A DNA stretch of 23,476 bases. It comes from CAVUUN01 sp964421755 (lineage in GTDB: Bacteria; Acidobacteriota; UBA6911; RPQK01). Numbering within the stretch: position 1 is the first letter of the stretch; each line of letters starts with the position of its first letter. The notes under the pieces are model-generated. The model made no database searches. It was not told the origin of the DNA and saw only the letters and a program-made list of their open reading frames with translations. This document shows, piece by piece, positions 8,124 through 14,916 of the stretch. Position numbers and translations under genes: made by a program. The stretch spans positions 1 to 23,476 of the forward strand of contig CAYQYP010000304.1 of the NCBI GenBank assembly GCA_964421755.1. Reading direction: 5' to 3'.

Positions 8124-8516
8124 TTACCGCTTCGAGAACTGGAAGCGTTTGCGGGCTCCTGGCTGTCCGTACTTCTTTCTCTCTTTGATTCTCGGATCAC
8201 GAGTCAGAAAGCCTGCTTTCTTGATTTTTGGCCGCAGCTCGGGGTTGAAGGTCAGGAGGGCACGGGAGATCCCTAATCGGGCTGCTCCCGCCTGTCCCGA
8301 GTACCCGCCGCCGGCGACATTGATGTAGACGTCAAACTTGTCCAGGTTCTCCGTGATCGCGAGGGGCTGGGCGACAACCATTCGCTGGGTCTTGTTCCGG
8401 AAATACTCGGAATAATCCATATGGTTGACGACAATCTGACCAGTCCCCGGCATCAGGAAGACACGCGCGGTCGAGCTCTTTCGTTTCCCCGTGCCGTAGT
8501 AGTGAATCTTTTCCAA
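8124..8516 (-). CDS. rpsI: 30S ribosomal protein S9
   Basis: A 130-aa protein of normal length, located at the ribosomal head with its C-terminal tail reaching the P-site tRNA. Diagnostic stretches are YYGTGKRKSSTARVFL at the N-terminus, VAGGGYSGQAGAARLGISRAL in the centre and the terminal tail YGQPGARKRFQFSKR, whose last Lys-Arg pair is universal. The start is a TTG (8516-8514), preceded by AAGGAG 8 bp upstream on the minus strand. No in-frame ATG exists nearby. It follows rplM by 12 bp, the near-universal L13-S9 pair. Confidence 0.98.
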   Translation of the reverse strand: MEKIHYYGTGKRKSSTARVFLMPGTGQIVVNHMDYSEYFRNKTQRMVVAQPLAITENLDKFDVYINVAGGGYSGQAGAARLGISRALLTFNPELRPKIKKAGFLTRDPRIKERKKYGQPGARKRFQFSKR

Positions 8517-8528
8517 GACGGACTCTCC

Positions 8529-8957
8529 TTAGAAATTCAGAGGCTCAGGTTTCTGCGCCTGATGCGGATGGTCTGCGCCGGCATAGACCTTGAGCTTCTT
8601 GATCATCTTGCTTCCCAGCTTGTTTTTGGGGAGCATGCCCTTTACGGCCGATTCCACCAAACGCTCGGGGTGCTTTTCCAGCATTTCCCTGGCCGTCACT
8701 TCCTTCAGCCCGCCGGGATACCCGGAGTGGCGACGATAAACCTTCTGATCCAGCTTCTTGCCGGTCAGGCGAATCTTGTCCGCGTTGAGCACGACGACGA
8801 AGTCACCGGTATCCAGAAATTCGGTATACGTCGGCTTGTCTTTCCCCATCAACACAGACGCCACCCGTGATGCCACCCGGCCGAGCACCCGGTCCGCTGC
8901 ATCGATCACGTACCAGCGTCTTTCGATTGCCTCCTCTTGAGGCAGAAAAGTCTTCAT
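8529..8957 (-). CDS. rplM: 50S ribosomal protein L13
   Basis: A 142-aa protein, an early-assembly 23S rRNA binder of the large subunit. Seen in order: RRWYVIDAADRVLGRVASRVA, LMGKDKPTYTEFLDTGDFVVVLNADKI, LTGKKLDQKVYRRHSGYPGGLK, and MLPKNKLGSKMIKKLKVYAGADHPHQAQKPEPL. ATG 8957 is backed by AGGGAGA just upstream. A longer frame to 8999 encodes only a basic stretch and is not conserved. It is the first gene of the minus-strand translation operon, and a consensus-like promoter (TTGACA) lies about 45-70 bp upstream. Confidence 0.98.
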   Translation of the reverse strand: MKTFLPQEEAIERRWYVIDAADRVLGRVASRVASVLMGKDKPTYTEFLDTGDFVVVLNADKIRLTGKKLDQKVYRRHSGYPGGLKEVTAREMLEKHPERLVESAVKGMLPKNKLGSKMIKKLKVYAGADHPHQAQKPEPLNF

Positions 8958-8999
8958 GGTTCTCCCTCGGCTTCTTCTCAACAAAAAGCGTAAACGCAC

Positions 9000-9028
9000 A
9001 AGTTACAGAAACAAGGCGTTACTGTCAA
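9000..9028 (-). promoter_or_regulatory. Candidate promoter of the rplM operon
   Basis: On the minus strand a perfect TTGACA (9028-9023), a 17-bp spacer and TAACTT (9005-9000) form a sigma70-type promoter. Transcription would start near 8993, leaving about 35 nt before ATG 8957. The -10 is a poor match (3/6), offset by the perfect -35. Confidence 0.5.
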
Positions 9029-9096
9029 GCTCTCATACCGGTTGGATCGCGCGCAAAAGCGGTCGAAAGCGCCGGTTCATAAACCTATGTTGTATC

Positions 9097-9112
9097 TGTG
9101 ATAAACGTCACC
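9097..9112 (+). promoter_or_regulatory. CRP-like operator upstream of pilM
   Basis: TGTGA-TAAACG-TCACC matches the CRP consensus TGTGA-N6-TCACA at 9 of 10 fixed positions. Its centre (9104.5) is exactly 41.5 bp upstream of the start (9146) implied by a TACGAT hexamer at 9134-9139, the class II activation spacing. It is about 110 bp from the rplM start, a distance that does not fit the usual CRP spacings. Confidence 0.55.
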
Positions 9113-9133
9113 AGTGCTGTTGTCCGATCAGTG

Positions 9134-9139
9134 TACGAT
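9134..9139 (+). promoter_or_regulatory. Candidate -10 of a distal pilM promoter
   Basis: TACGAT matches TATAAT at 4 of 6 positions and has no good -35, as expected for an activator-dependent promoter. Its distance to the CRP-like site is the main reason to list it. Confidence 0.35.
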
Positions 9140-9226
9140 GCGTCGCGTAGTATCGACTAGTCGTCTCTGAAAAAAGGGAGGATTCAGACGGTCGGACGGC
9201 GAAAGTGTTGAGATAAAAAGGGGGGA

Positions 9227-9257
9227 GTTTAGAGTTAAGAACTTGACAACTCTACAC
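9227..9257. promoter_or_regulatory. Inverted repeat overlapping the proximal pilM promoter
   Basis: GTTTAGAGTT (9227-9236) and AACTCTACAC (9248-9257) are inverted copies at 9 of 10 positions around an 11-bp spacer that contains most of the TTGACA box. The position suits an operator. The palindrome does not resemble CRP or FNR sites. Confidence 0.45.
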
Positions 9258-9270
9258 TTTTTCCTAACAA
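9243..9270 (+). promoter_or_regulatory. Candidate proximal promoter of pilMNOPQ
   Basis: A perfect TTGACA (9243-9248) is followed by 16 bp and TAACAA (9265-9270), giving a start near 9277 and a leader of about 37 nt. The -10 is weak (3/6 to TATAAT). Confidence 0.5.
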
Positions 9271-9313
9271 TCTTCTCGCGACTCGTTGTCTGGCGCGGAT
9301 TTGCGAGGTCAAA

Positions 9314-10384
9314 ATGAGCTTGGGCGGGGGATGGGGCGCCAAATCAAAGGCTCTGGTCGGCGTCGATGTCGGTTCATCAGCTGTTAAAGTTGTTTCACTG
9401 AAGCGTTTAGGGACAAACTCGTTCCAACTTGAGGCGCTCGGGATCGAGCAGGTCCCTCAGGACTGCATCGTCGACGGAGTCATCATTTCAAAACTGCCGG
9501 TCGCCGACGCGATTGCGCGGATTTTCCGATCGCGGAACATACGCAATCGTAATATCGCGACATCCATATCCGGCAGTTCCGTTATCGTCAGGAAGATCTC
9601 CTTGCCGTCCCAGATGGAAGAGGACCTGCAGGAGTCTATCCAGTGGGAAGCCGAGCAGTACATTCCATTCGATATTAACGACGTGAACCTCGATTTCCAG
9701 ATCGTCGGCCATGCGCCCGAGGGAAACAAGATCGAGGTGATCCTGGTGGCCGCGAAGCGAGAGAAAATTGCCGATCAGACCAGCGTCGTTTCGATGGCCG
9801 GCAAGGTCCCGATCGTGGTTGATATCGACTCTTTCGCACTCCAGAACGTCTACGAGCTGAACTACGAGCCACAGCCGACAACGGTCGCAGCGCTGCTCAA
9901 TATCGGTTCCTCGGTCATGAACATCAACATCGTGCGCGGGACGGATTTCCTGTTCACCCGCGACATCGCGATGGGCGGGAACCATTACAACGACTTTCTC
10001 CGCAAAGAGCTGAACATCTCGTTTGAAGAAGCGGAATCTTACAAGCGAAGCGGAGCCCCGACCGATGAGTTGAAGCGAAAGACAACGGCGACGCTGGCGT
10101 CGGTCTCGGAAATCCTGGTTCTGGAAGTCCAGAAGACGCTCGACTACTACAAGACCGCGACGCGCTCCGAAGATATCCGCGAGATTTATATCAGCGGTGG
10201 TGCTTCCCGGACGCTCGGTTTTCGCGAATGTCTACAGGAAAAATTCCAGATTCCCGTGAGCTTTCTTAACCCCTTTCGAAAAGTCCGGACTAACGAACGG
10301 ATTCATCCTCCGGAACTGCTCGAACAATTGGCCAGCGATTTTGCGGTCGCAGTCGGTCTGGCAACGAGGTCAGCAGGCCGATGA
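9314..10384 (+). CDS. pilM: Type IV pilus inner-membrane platform protein PilM
   Basis: The 356-aa cytoplasmic actin-like ATPase polymerises or docks under the inner membrane and binds the N-terminal tail of PilN, linking it to the PilO/PilP/PilQ complex. Seen: the phosphate-1 motif VGVDVGSSAVKVVSLKR near residue 15, KISLPSQMEEDLQESIQWEAEQYIPF (the typical PilM segment), EVILVAAKREKIADQ, VVDIDSFALQNVYELNY, and the late nucleotide-binding stretch IREIYISGGASRTLGF. GAGG lies 6 bp before ATG 9314. It heads a tight five-gene operon, and its stop overlaps the pilN start by 4 bp (ATGA). Confidence 0.96.
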   Translation: MSLGGGWGAKSKALVGVDVGSSAVKVVSLKRLGTNSFQLEALGIEQVPQDCIVDGVIISKLPVADAIARIFRSRNIRNRNIATSISGSSVIVRKISLPSQMEEDLQESIQWEAEQYIPFDINDVNLDFQIVGHAPEGNKIEVILVAAKREKIADQTSVVSMAGKVPIVVDIDSFALQNVYELNYEPQPTTVAALLNIGSSVMNINIVRGTDFLFTRDIAMGGNHYNDFLRKELNISFEEAESYKRSGAPTDELKRKTTATLASVSEILVLEVQKTLDYYKTATRSEDIREIYISGGASRTLGFRECLQEKFQIPVSFLNPFRKVRTNERIHPPELLEQLASDFAVAVGLATRSAGR

Positions 10385-10932
10385 TCACCATTAACCTTCT
10401 TCGCGAGCCATCAGTCGAAAAACGGAAATGGTCGGTCGAGAAGTCCCAGGTGGGCATCTACGCCGTGATCCTTATGGGCGTTGCCATCCTGGGCCTCGCA
10501 GGTTGGTACTGGCATCTGAGCGACTTGCGCTCCGACCACGAGGTAGAAATCCAGCGGCTCGAAGCTGAAAACGCCCGACTCGCAGTCGTCCGGGCAGAGC
10601 TGCAGAAGTTTCAGCAACACAAAAAACTGCTCGAAGACCGAATCTCGGTCATCGAGCAACTCAAGAACAATCAGAAGGGCCCGATCGTGCTCATGAACTC
10701 CGTGATCGGTGCCATCCCGGCGGCGCCCCGGCTTTGGCTCAACAGCGTCTCCCAAAAAGGGAAGACGGTTGTCATCGAGGGCAATTCGACCGACATCCCG
10801 GCGCTGGCCGACTTCATCGAGAGACTGGAAGTGAGTCCCCCCTTCAGCAACGTGGATTTGGATTTCTGGGAAGAGCAAAAGGACTCCAGCTCGATTAAGT
10901 TCTCGTTGAACTGTGAGATCGGGAGGAAGTAA
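10381..10932 (+). CDS. pilN: Type IV pilus assembly protein PilN
   Basis: 183 aa. It opens MITINLLREPS, the INLL motif by which the cytoplasmic tail of PilN inserts into PilM. One membrane helix follows at about residues 27-46 (VILMGVAILGLAGWYW), then a periplasmic coiled coil (residues 50-95, LEAENARLAVVRAELQKFQQ) and a ferredoxin-like domain ending near the C-terminus. PilN pairs with PilO to form the periplasmic connector between the motor and PilQ. The start overlaps pilM by 4 bp, so the two are translationally coupled. pilO starts 5 bp after its stop. Confidence 0.93.
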   Translation: MITINLLREPSVEKRKWSVEKSQVGIYAVILMGVAILGLAGWYWHLSDLRSDHEVEIQRLEAENARLAVVRAELQKFQQHKKLLEDRISVIEQLKNNQKGPIVLMNSVIGAIPAAPRLWLNSVSQKGKTVVIEGNSTDIPALADFIERLEVSPPFSNVDLDFWEEQKDSSSIKFSLNCEIGRK

Positions 10933-10937
10933 ACGAT

Positions 10938-11546
10938 ATGGCACTAGAGCTTTCGGGAAGCAAGTTGTCCCCTCGGTCTCAGCTGATCCTGCTCACGGTC
11001 CTGATGGCCGGCCTCTGCTACATCTTTTACAGCCAGTACATCCAGTCCCTGCGCCAGGAAGTACAGGAACTCGAGACCAAGGCTCGCGATCTTCAGGTCG
11101 ACGTTCAGAAGGGCCAGATAGTCTTCCAGCGTCTCCCGTTGTTCAAGAAGGAGGTCCAGCAGCAGGAAGTGAGGCTGACGGACCTTCGCAGAATCCTCCC
11201 GGAGCGCAAGGAGACAGGCGACATCGTTCGGCGCGTGGTTCAACTGGCCGAAGAATCCCGCCTGAGGATCAAGAGCTTCGAACCGAAGAAGTCCAACCGA
11301 AAGGACTTCTTTGAAGAATGGCCGATCATGATGTCGATGGAAGGCAGTTACGACAACCTGGGCCTCTTCTTCGAAAAAGTCAGCCGGTTCACCCGAATCA
11401 TCAATGTCGACAACATTACCATCAAAGGGGCCGCTGCACCGGTCCGAAATAACACGCTGTCGGCTACATGCACGGCGACGACTTTCGTTTTCGTCGAGCC
11501 GACGGTTACGGTCAAGACGACCATCAAGCCGAAGAAAGGGATTTGA
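10938..11546 (+). CDS. pilO: Type IV pilus assembly protein PilO
   Basis: The 202-aa bitopic inner-membrane protein has a short cytoplasmic start and a membrane helix at about 17-34 (LILLTVLMAGLCYIFYSQ). A coiled coil follows (residues 36-90, LRQEVQELETKARDLQVDVQ), then a ferredoxin-like domain around LRIKSFEPKKSNRKDFFEEW, GSYDNLGLFFEKVSRFTRII. This is the canonical PilO layout, and the heterodimer with PilN supports pilus extension and retraction. GGAGG in the last codons of pilN serves as its ribosome site. It is followed by pilP after 9 bp. Confidence 0.93.
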   Translation: MALELSGSKLSPRSQLILLTVLMAGLCYIFYSQYIQSLRQEVQELETKARDLQVDVQKGQIVFQRLPLFKKEVQQQEVRLTDLRRILPERKETGDIVRRVVQLAEESRLRIKSFEPKKSNRKDFFEEWPIMMSMEGSYDNLGLFFEKVSRFTRIINVDNITIKGAAAPVRNNTLSATCTATTFVFVEPTVTVKTTIKPKKGI

Positions 11547-11555
11547 GGTCCAGGT

Positions 11556-12017
11556 ATGAGTCGAAGCTGGATCATGCTGGCGGCCACATTGGTTTTCGGT
11601 GCCGTCTGTCTGTCCGTCCTGGCCGAGGCGCAGGAAAAGGCCCCGACAGATTACAACCCGCCGGCGTATACGTCCCAGGGCAAACGTGACCCCTTCCTGG
11701 CCCCGCGCCCGTCAAAGGAAGACGAGCCGCAGGTCCTCCCTCCTCCGCCCTTGAATCAGCGCCCGCCGGGCCTTTCCGGGCTACTCATTTCCGAAGTGAC
11801 GGTATCGGGCATGGCCGGTACTCATCAGGACAAGGTGATCATTCTCAAAGGCGCGGACAAAGTTTCTTATCTTGCTCGCAAGGGGAGCAAACTGTTTGAC
11901 GGCTATATCCAGGTGATCAACGACAACGAAGCGGTTTTTCAGCGTGAGGTGGTCGACACCAAGGGTAACAAGAGAATCAGCAAAGTGGTTAAGCGGCTGT
12001 TTACGGAAGACAAATAG
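11556..12017 (+). CDS. pilP: Type IV pilus assembly protein PilP
   Basis: 153 aa. The N-terminal signal sequence (MSRSWIMLAATLVFGAVCLS) ends in AEAQ, so the protein is exported. A cysteine occurs at position 18 but the preceding residues (GAV) do not make a good lipobox, so lipidation is uncertain. The mature part shows SQGKRDPFLAP, the RDPF motif of PilP that binds PilN/PilO, then a proline-rich linker and a small beta-domain (GLLISEVTVSGMAGTHQDKV, KLFDGYIQVINDNEAVF) that contacts the N0 domain of PilQ. It lies between pilO and pilQ, with gaps of 9 and 8 bp. Confidence 0.9.
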   Translation: MSRSWIMLAATLVFGAVCLSVLAEAQEKAPTDYNPPAYTSQGKRDPFLAPRPSKEDEPQVLPPPPLNQRPPGLSGLLISEVTVSGMAGTHQDKVIILKGADKVSYLARKGSKLFDGYIQVINDNEAVFQREVVDTKGNKRISKVVKRLFTEDK

Positions 12018-12025
12018 GGGACAAT

Positions 12026-13336
12026 ATGGAACCGCTCATAAGAGGAAAATTCGTTACAGTCCTTACAGTAGTGGCGATGATGATCTGCGGCGTTTTTGCT
12101 GCCGATCTTCCGGGGCAAGTGACACCTCCGGCCGCCGCCGCGCAAGACCTGCCGGAGAATTCGCAGTACCAGGGAGAACCGATTTCCCTCAAACTTGTCG
12201 ATGTTTCGCTCGTCGATTTCTTCCGCACGGTTTCTGAATTGACCGGCCTGAATATCCTGATCGACCCCGATGTCGAGGGCACGATCACGATCAACGTCGA
12301 GGAAGTGCCGTGGGACCTGCTCTTCGAGACCGTGCTCAAGAGCCATGGGCTGGAGCGCACCATTGAGGGAAACCTCGTCAGGATTGCGACCAAGAGGCGG
12401 CTCCGGGCTGAGGAGGAGGCCAACAAGGCCCTGAAGAAAGCGGCATTCGAGGCGACCGATACCATCACCGTGACCCGGCACCTGGATTACGGACTGGCCT
12501 CGGACCTGGCCAAAGCACTCGAGAAACAGTTGAGCGCACGAGGGCAGGTCAATTTCGATGTCCGAACCAATACACTGATCATCACCGATGTTCGGGCACG
12601 GCTCGAGGAAGTCTTGAATCTCGTTAAGACGCTCGACGTTCCCGAGAGACAGGTCAACATCGAAGCGCGAATCGTGGAAGCAACCACGAACTTCTCGCGG
12701 GACCTGGGCGCCACCTTCTTCCTGCAGATCGGCCGTGATGACGACAGAGTGAGGACAGTCCTCGACGTCTTCGCGCCATCTGAGTTAGACAATACAGTCG
12801 GGATCGGCGGAATCAGTCTCGGGAAGTTCCTCGACACCGTCAAGCTGGATGCCTTCATCACCGCAGGCGAAAACAAGGGAGAGGCGCGAATGCTCTCGAA
12901 ACCGGTGACAAGCGCTCAGAACAACGCCGAGGCGGTCATTCTACAGGGTTCCAAGATCCCGATCCCGGTGCAGCAGAATTTCACGACCACCGTCCGCTAT
13001 GAATATGCAGCCCTGAAGCTCACTGTGACGCCGCGGATCACCGAGGAGAAGACGGTCGTTCTGACCATCAAACTCGAGAACGCGTCCCCCGACTTTACCC
13101 GGACGGTGATGGGCATTCCGATCATCCTGGTCAGCGAGACCCAGACAATGGTGATGTTGCCGGATGGCGGGACCGCCGTCATCGGTGGTATCTTCGTGGA
13201 GACGGACCGGGAAGCCGAAGACAAAGTCCCCGGCATCGGCGACGTCCCGCTCCTGGGTCACCTGTTCAAGAGATCACTGAAGGCTCGTGAAACGCGCGAA
13301 ATCCTATTCTTCCTCACGACGAAGATCAAAACGTAG
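12026..13336 (+). CDS. pilQ: Type IV pilus secretin PilQ (short, without AMIN domains)
   Basis: The 436-aa outer-membrane secretin is the gate for the pilus fibre. Seen: signal peptide (KFVTVLTVVAMMICGVFA), an N0/STN domain (LKLVDVSLVDFFRTVSELTG, LNILIDPDVEGTITINVEEV), an N1 domain (DVRTNTLIITDVRARLEEVL), and the secretin barrel region with VNIEARIVEATTNFSRDLGA, MLSKPVTSAQNNAEAVILQG and the signature VPGIGDVPLLGHLFK. Typical PilQ proteins run to 600-900 aa because AMIN peptidoglycan-binding domains precede N0; here N0 follows the signal peptide after a short linker. AGGGG lies 5 bp before ATG 12026. Its last 50 bp overlap the next gene. Confidence 0.95.
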   Translation: MEPLIRGKFVTVLTVVAMMICGVFAADLPGQVTPPAAAAQDLPENSQYQGEPISLKLVDVSLVDFFRTVSELTGLNILIDPDVEGTITINVEEVPWDLLFETVLKSHGLERTIEGNLVRIATKRRLRAEEEANKALKKAAFEATDTITVTRHLDYGLASDLAKALEKQLSARGQVNFDVRTNTLIITDVRARLEEVLNLVKTLDVPERQVNIEARIVEATTNFSRDLGATFFLQIGRDDDRVRTVLDVFAPSELDNTVGIGGISLGKFLDTVKLDAFITAGENKGEARMLSKPVTSAQNNAEAVILQGSKIPIPVQQNFTTTVRYEYAALKLTVTPRITEEKTVVLTIKLENASPDFTRTVMGIPIILVSETQTMVMLPDGGTAVIGGIFVETDREAEDKVPGIGDVPLLGHLFKRSLKARETREILFFLTTKIKT

Positions 13337-14399
13337 TCGAACCTTCGATTACGGGATCCGTTATCGCCGTTTCCTCGATGCACTGAAAGCGCGGGGGGTG
13401 GATGGCTTCCTGGTCAACCACCCCCCGAACCTTTTTTACCTCTTCGGTTTTTCCGGCTCGGCCGGCCTGGCCATCACTCTCGACGGCGAAACGAGCCTGA
13501 TCGTAGACGGTCGGTATATCGAGCAGGCCGTTCAACAGGCCGTCAACTGCAAACCACTCCTCGCTCCCAAGACCCCTGAAGAAAGCCTGCGACAGCTCCT
13601 GGGCCGCAAGAGGAGCAAGCGCCGCATCGGGGTGGAATCCCGGCACCTCTCATTCGAGATGGGCCTCCAGCTTCAGTCGTGGGCCACGGCTCACGAATTC
13701 CTGCCGGTCCCGCAACTCGTGGAAGAGCTCCGGATGATCAAGGACCCTGGCGAAATCCAAATCATGCTCAAGGCATTCGAGATAGCGCAAACCGCCTATG
13801 AACAACTGGTTCCGGACATTCAGCCGGGCAAAACAGAGCTCCAGGTCGCTGGACGTTTCGAGGCTCTGTTGCGCGAATTGGGCGCCGAAAAGGCCAGCTT
13901 CGACACCATAGTCGCATCCGGACCGCGTTCTTCACTTCCCCACGGGCGCGCGACAGCAAAGCTGATCGAGCCGTCCGAGCTCGTCCTGGTCGACTTTGGA
14001 CTGGTTCTCGACGGTTACTGCAGTGATCTGACCCGCGTGCATTTTCCGCCGGGGGCAAAAAAACCGGTAATCTTCGACATCGTGCGGGAGGCGCAGCAAC
14101 GAGCTTTGGCGACCGTCCGGCCAGGAATTCAGTCTTCCGATGTGGACCGCGCTGCCAGGGACTGTATAGCCGGGTACGGGTTCGGTGACTACTTCTCGCA
14201 CAGCACGGGTCACGGCCTGGGCCTTGAAGTCCATGAGCCGCCCTTAATCTCGTGGCGCCTGCCGACCATACTCCGGGAGGGTATGGCCTTTACGATCGAA
14301 CCGGGGATTTATCTACCCGGGCAGCATGGTATTCGCCTCGAGGACGTCGTCGTGGTGACTGCCACCGGCTATCGGCTTCTTTCCGACCCGCGCCGATAA
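13287..14399 (+). CDS. pepQ: M24 family aminopeptidase (Xaa-Pro peptidase type)
   Basis: The 370-aa metallopeptidase probably removes N-terminal residues ahead of proline, or cleaves Xaa-Pro dipeptides. The N-terminal creatinase-like domain (GVDGFLVNHPPNLFYLFGFS) precedes the pita-bread domain with all five metal ligands: D236 (VLVDFG), D247 (CSDLTR), H309 (STGHG), E338 (TIEPG) and E352 (RLEDV). The only usable start upstream of the conserved region is GTG 13287, inside pilQ. The first 18 residues are therefore a Ser/Arg-rich tail read from a second frame of the pilQ 3' end. Many bacteria have efp between this gene and accB, but it is absent here. The symbol is by similarity; pepP-type specificity cannot be excluded. 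Confidence 0.9.
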   Translation: MKRAKSYSSSRRRSKRSRTFDYGIRYRRFLDALKARGVDGFLVNHPPNLFYLFGFSGSAGLAITLDGETSLIVDGRYIEQAVQQAVNCKPLLAPKTPEESLRQLLGRKRSKRRIGVESRHLSFEMGLQLQSWATAHEFLPVPQLVEELRMIKDPGEIQIMLKAFEIAQTAYEQLVPDIQPGKTELQVAGRFEALLRELGAEKASFDTIVASGPRSSLPHGRATAKLIEPSELVLVDFGLVLDGYCSDLTRVHFPPGAKKPVIFDIVREAQQRALATVRPGIQSSDVDRAARDCIAGYGFGDYFSHSTGHGLGLEVHEPPLISWRLPTILREGMAFTIEPGIYLPGQHGIRLEDVVVVTATGYRLLSDPRR

Positions 14400-14403
14400 C
14401 GCA

Positions 14404-14432
14404 TTGACTAATCGGTTGGCAGTGGCGACAAT
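14404..14432 (+). promoter_or_regulatory. Candidate promoter upstream of accBC
   Basis: TTGACT (14404-14409), a 17-bp spacer and GACAAT (14427-14432) match the sigma70 hexamers at 5/6 and 4/6. Start near 14439 gives a 30-nt leader. The only gap larger than 15 bp between pilM and thiE is here, consistent with a separate acc transcription unit. Confidence 0.4.
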
Positions 14433-14468
14433 GACATTTCCACCGTCCTTCAGGATCACGGAGAGCCA

Positions 14469-14912
14469 ATGGATCTGAAAGAGATTCAGGAACTGCTGCA
14501 CTTACTGGATAGCACGACGGCAATCGAAGAGTTTGAAATGGAGGGCTCGGATTTCAAGATCCGGGTCAAGAAATCAACACCGCGGAGCGCTTCCGTGGCT
14601 TCGGCCGGATCCTCGCTTCTCCTGGAGCAGCGGCCCAGTGAACCGGCACGGAAAGAACCGGCGGAGAATCTCTATTTGTTCAAAGCGCCGATCGTCGGCA
14701 CCTTCTACGGCACACCCAAGCCGGATGCCGAGCCGTTCGTCAGAGTCGGTGACCCGGTGCGCAAAGGCATGGTCGTCTGCATCATCGAGGCGATGAAGCT
14801 GTTCAATCAGATCGAATGCGATGTGGACGGAACCGTGACCCGGATGCTGGTCGAGAGTGGTCAGCCAGTCGAATTCGGCGAGCCCCTGTTCGAGATCCGC
14901 CTGGCCTCCTAG
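14469..14912 (+). CDS. accB: Biotin carboxyl carrier protein of acetyl-CoA carboxylase
   Basis: The 147-aa BCCP carries biotin between the biotin carboxylase and the carboxyltransferase of acetyl-CoA carboxylase, the first step of fatty-acid synthesis. The N-terminal helix (MDLKEIQELLHLLDSTTAIEE) binds AccC, a Ser/Pro/Ala-rich linker follows, and the C-terminal biotinyl domain holds IIEAMKLFNQIE with K110 as the expected biotinylated lysine. FKAPIVGTFYGTPKP is the adjoining thumb-bearing strand region. GGAG precedes ATG 14469. The next gene, accC, starts 4 bp after its stop. Confidence 0.96.
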   Translation: MDLKEIQELLHLLDSTTAIEEFEMEGSDFKIRVKKSTPRSASVASAGSSLLLEQRPSEPARKEPAENLYLFKAPIVGTFYGTPKPDAEPFVRVGDPVRKGMVVCIIEAMKLFNQIECDVDGTVTRMLVESGQPVEFGEPLFEIRLAS

Positions 14913-14916
14913 CTCC

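Larger units (their letters stand above)
8958..9313. other. Divergent control region between rplM and pilM
   Basis: These 356 bp hold no credible gene. They contain a minus-strand promoter for the ribosomal operon near 9000-9028, a CRP-like site at 9097-9112 with a plus-strand -10 at 9134-9139, and a second plus-strand promoter at 9243-9270. The second promoter is overlapped by an inverted repeat at 9227-9257. The stretch 9150-9225 shows nothing I can assign. Confidence 0.6.

Noticed and set aside
6753..8276. 507-aa open frame on the plus strand across tsf, rpsB and rpsI
   Set aside because: It is antisense to three unmistakable translation genes and its composition (Leu/Gly/Arg/Phe-rich, no domain) is what the complement of the Lys/Glu/Ala-rich rpsB tail gives.
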